This document shows, piece by piece, positions 60,315 through 64,000 of a stretch of 64,000 nucleotides of DNA. The notes under the pieces were generated by a model. It worked only from the letters and a program-made list of their open reading frames with translations. It did not search any database and was not told where the DNA came from. Each line of letters begins with the position of its first letter. Positions within the stretch are counted from its first letter, which is position 1. The DNA is from Oceanicoccus sp. KOV_DT_Chl (GTDB lineage: Bacteria; Pseudomonadota; Gammaproteobacteria; Pseudomonadales; Dasaniaceae), in the NCBI RefSeq assembly GCF_900120175.1, contig NZ_FQLF01000004.1, positions 248,001-312,000 of the forward strand, written 5' to 3'. The position numbers and the translations under genes were made by a program.

Positions 60315-63058
60315 TTATTCGATACGATCAACCAGTGCTGTTGCTTCTTGCTTCTGCTCATCATTGCCCTCTTGTAGCACTTCATCAAGAATGTCGCGCG
60401 CCCCTTCGGTATCACCCATATCAATGTAGGCTCTGGCTAAATCAAGCTTGGTAGCTACCTCATCAGTATCAGCGAGAAAATCAAAATCATCTTCAGAGCC
60501 CGCTGGTGTAGTTACTGATTCGTCAAAGCCTTTATCAGTTTCTACCGGTGGCGGCTCAGCTGTTTCGGGCTCAGCGTCAAACTCAGCCAATACAGGAACA
60601 TCGTTATCTGCGGATGCCTCCAGGTCAAAATCCATGTCATCGAAATCGATATCTGCTTCTAACTCTGCAGTAGTGGTTTCTGTATCTGATTCAAGCTCTT
60701 CTGCAAGTGGCTCCAATTCAGACTCGGCAATATCGAGATCAGCCTTAACATCACCAATTTCACCAAACTCAGCCTCGAGATCCCCCAAGTCTGTATCGTC
60801 CAGGGAATCCAGATCAAGGTCGCCATCAAGGTCAAGATCAAGGTTATTCTCTGTAGATTCTGTTTGGGCAGCAAGTTCAGCCTGTATAGCAGCAGCATCC
60901 ATCTGCACAGTCTTATCCGCAGTAAAGGAGTCTTCCTCTGCTTCTGCCTCCAGCTCGCCTAAATCCAGCTCTGCTGCAAAATCACCGGCGTCTGTTTCGT
61001 CAAAGGATTCATCCAGACCCAGATCATGTAGCTCGAGATCCGCATCGCTAACAGCATCGGTTTCCATGGTACTACCGAAATCCACATCGTCGGTATCAAG
61101 ATCCAAACCATCTAATTCAAGATCAATATCTAAATCATCATCTAAATCTAATTGGATATCCGCAGCGGCTGGCTCAGCTATTAATCCGTCATCAAGTAAA
61201 TCGGCATCCATATCCTCGTCGGTGAAATCATCCATGGAGCCTGGTAAATCATTAAGCCAGTCAGAAACACCGTCTACAGTAGAAAGCATCTCTTTAACAT
61301 CAGCGATTGCGGCTTCATCGCCCAATGCCTGCAAAGCAACAAACTGCTGCTGAAAACTTGGCTTATCGCGAGTTTCAACACAAACTTCCAATAACTTAAC
61401 CTGCAAATCACTACGATTAGGCTCCTTGCCAATAGCGCCTCTTAATAAGTCGATAGCTTGCTGATAGCGACCGTAGGCAATATAAATCTCGGCTTCTGCA
61501 ACCACATCACCGGTTTCAGCTTGCAAAGCAGGCGCACTTTCCGCGGCAACTTCCTGATCTTCCTGTTCAGCAGCAAGCGCAGCCTCAGCGGCGTTGTCAG
61601 CAGCAATTTGTTGCTCAAGCTCGGCGACTAAATCATCCGTAGTATCAAGCTCTTCCTCCATGAATGGGGCAGTCTCTTCCGCTGATATCTCGTCCAGAGA
61701 AGTATCGGCCAGAGGCTCCTCTTCAATAAAATCAATAGTATCAGCATCGCCTTCATCGCTCTGGCGACGACGCATAACTACCACGCCCGCTGCTAGTAAT
61801 AACAACAACGCAGCCGCACCGCCTAAAACCAAGGGATCACTGAACATTGAATCTGGCTCAGGAGCTGGGGCTGGTGGCTTGGCGGGTTTAGGTTTTTCCT
61901 CTACTGCGGGACTGGGCTCGGCGACTGGCTCCGGTTGGTCACCTGCATTGGCTTGCATGCTCGCTAACTGGTCATCTTTTAATTCCAGCAAGCGCTGCAT
62001 TGTCGCCAGTTTTTCTTCCATATGAGCTAGGTTTTGCGCCAACTCCTCTTTTTCACGCGCGCTTTTATCCAGCGCCTCAGCAGTAACAGCCAGCTCATTT
62101 TGCAATGCCTGGCTTCCTTTTGAGTCAATATCGCCAGCGCCATCAGCTGCACGATCAGTATTTCCACCTGTCGCTATCGATAAACGAGGCTGTTCTGTTG
62201 CAGCAACACTTGATCCCGGCTTCGATGCTGTCGCATCCAGCTGTGGAGCAACAGCATCATCCCCTTGGCGCCAAGCTCGATTCTGGCTGGCGACTTCACC
62301 TACAGCCTGACGATCAGAAACAGATATCTCTTGAGCGGTTGGTAATCGCAATACCGAACCGGCCTTGAGTCGATTGATATTACCGTTGATAAAAGCATCC
62401 GGGTTAAGCGCCTGAATACCTACCATCGTTTGTTGTACTGAGACCCCTTGAGCAGGACGACTCTTAACGGCTATTTCCCATAATGTATCGTCATTTTTAA
62501 CCCGGTATTTCTCTCCAGCCGTTAATTCACCCTGTTGCAGAGTCTGCCGGGGGAAGTTTGTACTGCTGGGCGGTTTGAAGATGAAGGGGTTACAGGTCTG
62601 GCAGAAGCCTTAGAAGGAGCAGCTTGGGCCGCTTTTACTGGCGCGGCCTCACTATCACTGAATACGGGAAGGTCGAGAAGAACGGTATATTCGCGCATCA
62701 GGCGACCGCTAGGCCAATGCGCTTCTATTAAGAAATTAAGATAAGGTTCAAGCACAGGTTCACGAGTAAAGACCTTAATTACACCGCCGCCTTTACCGTC
62801 CATTACAACTTTGAACTTAAGGTTGGTTAGGAAGAACTCACGACTAACCCCGGCATTGGCAAAATCTGAATTACTGGCAAGTTTTACCTTAACCTGACTT
62901 GGATCCAGATCTTCAGTATTTAATAAGCGAATTTCAGCATTTAATGGCTGGTTGAGCGCAGAGTTCAGGGAGAAATCCCCCATTCCCAATGCATTTACCA
63001 GGCCTGCCTGCAATGCCCCAATCGCTGCAATCGCTGCTGCAAGCTTATTACGTACCAT
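60315..63058 (-). CDS. fimV: FimV-type peptidoglycan-binding pilus assembly protein, frame broken once
   Basis: The corrected product is about 914 residues. The N-terminus has a signal and the FimV N-domain (LGMGDFSLNSALNQPLNAEI). A LysM motif follows (GEKYRVKNDDTLWEIAV ... IQALNPDAFI ... LKAGSVLRLP). Next are a coiled coil, a Pro-rich linker, a membrane helix (VLGGAAALLLLLAAGVVVM) and a very acidic cytoplasmic region of about 350 residues rich in Asp, Glu and Leu. The C-terminal FimV_C helix pair ends in LDLARAYIDMGDTEGARDIL. The break is at five Gs 62549-62553. FimV organises type IV pili and polar cAMP signalling in Pseudomonas. Confidence 0.9.
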
Positions 63059-63442
63059 ATTCCGTCCCTTCTTTACCGAGTGAATAAGCCGCTAATACAG
63101 CGACCCTAATCATGGGTTAAAATTTCGTTATAACTATTAGTTGTGCCAAGTCGCCACTGCCAGAGTAATTTTATTGTTACTTTAGACAAAAAATACACAA
63201 TCCCAAAGCTAGAATAGAGTTTTACTATTTCACGTAAGTATTAGTGAGAAATAGAGTTTTAGCAAGAATTCGGCCGATCATGGGGAATGATCGGCAGCTC
63301 TTTTATACTTTTTTTCAGACATGGCGCACAAATTGCCGTAAGTGTATTAATCAGACGCTTTATTATTGAGCCAATAAACAGCCCATAACCTAAATTGCAC
63401 ACTCAAGTAGCCGCTAAAATTAATAACGATTGACGCGTGCTG
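63059..63442. other. Intergenic region between asd and fimV
   Basis: AT-rich stretch with the fimV leader and the hairpin at 63273-63295. I see no further gene. Confidence 0.5.
63273..63295. other. Perfect 9-bp hairpin downstream of asd
   Basis: GCCGATCAT and ATGATCGGC pair perfectly around a GGGGA loop. On the plus strand AGCTCTTTTATAC and a T-run follow. On the minus strand, where asd ends, no T-run follows, so a conventional asd terminator is doubtful. It could be a processing or regulatory stem in the asd-fimV gap. Confidence 0.55.
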
Positions 63443-64000
63443 TTAACGCTCAATCAATATCCGCAGCATGCGACGCAGTGGCTCTGCCGCCCCCACAATA
63501 ACTGATCGCCAACGGTAAAGGCTGACAGGTACTCTGGCCCCATATTCATTTTACGTAAGCGCCCTACTGGCACATGCAGTGAACCGGTAACTGCTGTTGG
63601 AGTTAACTCCTGCAGCGAGAGATCACGCTGGTTAGGCACGACCTTAACCCAGTCATTCGCCTCGGCTAGCATGGATTCTATTTCATCCATCGGCAGATCG
63701 CGCTTCAACTTTACGGTTAACGCCTGGCTGTGACAGCGCATAGCCCCAATTCGCACACAAATACCGTCAACTGGCACGATATGCGTACGCCCAAGCAGCT
63801 TATTGGTCTCGGCCTGCCCCTTCCACTCTTCACGACTCTGGCCATTTTCAAGTTGGGTATCAATCCATGGAAGCAAGCTTCCGGCCAAAGGCGCACCAAA
63901 ATTATCAGTAGGGAAATCCCCGTCCCGCATAGTCGCAACTACTTTACGATCAATGTCGAGAATGGCGCTAGCAGGATCTGCCAGCTCACTGGTCACACTG
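63443..64000 (-). CDS. asd: Aspartate-semialdehyde dehydrogenase, C-terminal part, frame broken once
   Basis: The gene enters from the right edge, so the N-terminus with the NADP site is missing. The visible 186 codons show [29 protein letters not shown], the substrate His in [20 protein letters not shown], and a C-terminus reading GDQLLWG. The five Cs at 63490-63494 hide one base; adding it gives [15 protein letters not shown] and a TAA at 63443, the expected Asd end. The enzyme reduces aspartyl phosphate in lysine, threonine and methionine synthesis. The asd-fimV-truA order is conserved. Confidence 0.93.

Noticed and set aside
60448-61353. A 301-codon Ser-rich plus-strand open frame opposite fimV
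   Set aside because: It is the mirror image of the acidic Asp/Glu codons of FimV, with no ribosome-binding site or domain.

Overview
The window reads as chromosomal DNA of a marine-type gammaproteobacterium. The order asd - fimV - truA - trpF - trpB - trpA - accD - folC - dedD - cvpA - purF - metZ on the minus strand is the conserved gammaproteobacterial block. AcnB, GlnS, LpxH, MiaE, FimV and the TgpA/DUF58/MoxR trio fit the same group. Cellvibrionales (Spongiibacteraceae-like) is a guess from overall feel, not something the sequence proves. I saw no tRNA, rRNA, CRISPR array, phage or intact insertion sequence.

Layout. 1-4614: a giant exported protein alternating seven-bladed FG-GAP propellers with calcium-binding DxDxDG blocks, cut by the left edge. 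4995-7020: a small membrane protein, a class I glutamine amidotransferase and a predicted amidoligase. 7233-11522: a possible small secreted ORF, a Cys-rich lipoprotein, a 330-bp mosaic of palindromic repeats and gene scraps, a carboxylesterase and another lipoprotein. 11669-15865: an Ldh-type dehydrogenase divergent from an amidase/aminotransferase pair. 16145-21722: an RND efflux operon ending in a cobalamin-binding protein with the Wx9EH signature of B12 photoreceptors. 21886-30779: Ser/Thr kinase with a lectin-like tail, DUF4126 protein, glutaminase, Anbu proteasome homologue, CPA antiporter, luciferase-like monooxygenase, outer-membrane barrel. 31498-35086: glnS divergent from ppiB-lpxH-cytochrome c'. 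35229-39294: a compact five-gene operon (DUF1289, zinc-protease lipoprotein, second lipoprotein, miaE, cytochrome b561). 39659-42272: acnB. 42347-50161: tgpA-like, DUF58, moxR and a 1273-residue ferredoxin/NADPH-reductase/molybdopterin oxidoreductase fusion. 50272-64000: the metZ to asd block.

One technical point affects the whole annotation. At least nine genes, including essential ones (glnS x2, acnB x2, purF, lpxH, asd, plus fimV, amidase x2, RND permease, carboxylesterase), are broken by single-base deficits, almost all inside short homopolymers. The amidoligase has a comparable homopolymer error of its own. In every case the flanking frames join into a full-length family member. I therefore annotate each as one gene spanning the break and treat the shifts as consensus errors, not pseudogenes.

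The most interesting biology is the B12 sensor-like protein translationally coupled to an RND pump, the amidoligase/amidotransferase pair, the self-contained ferredoxin-FNR-Mo enzyme, and the repeat mosaic at 8291-8618.
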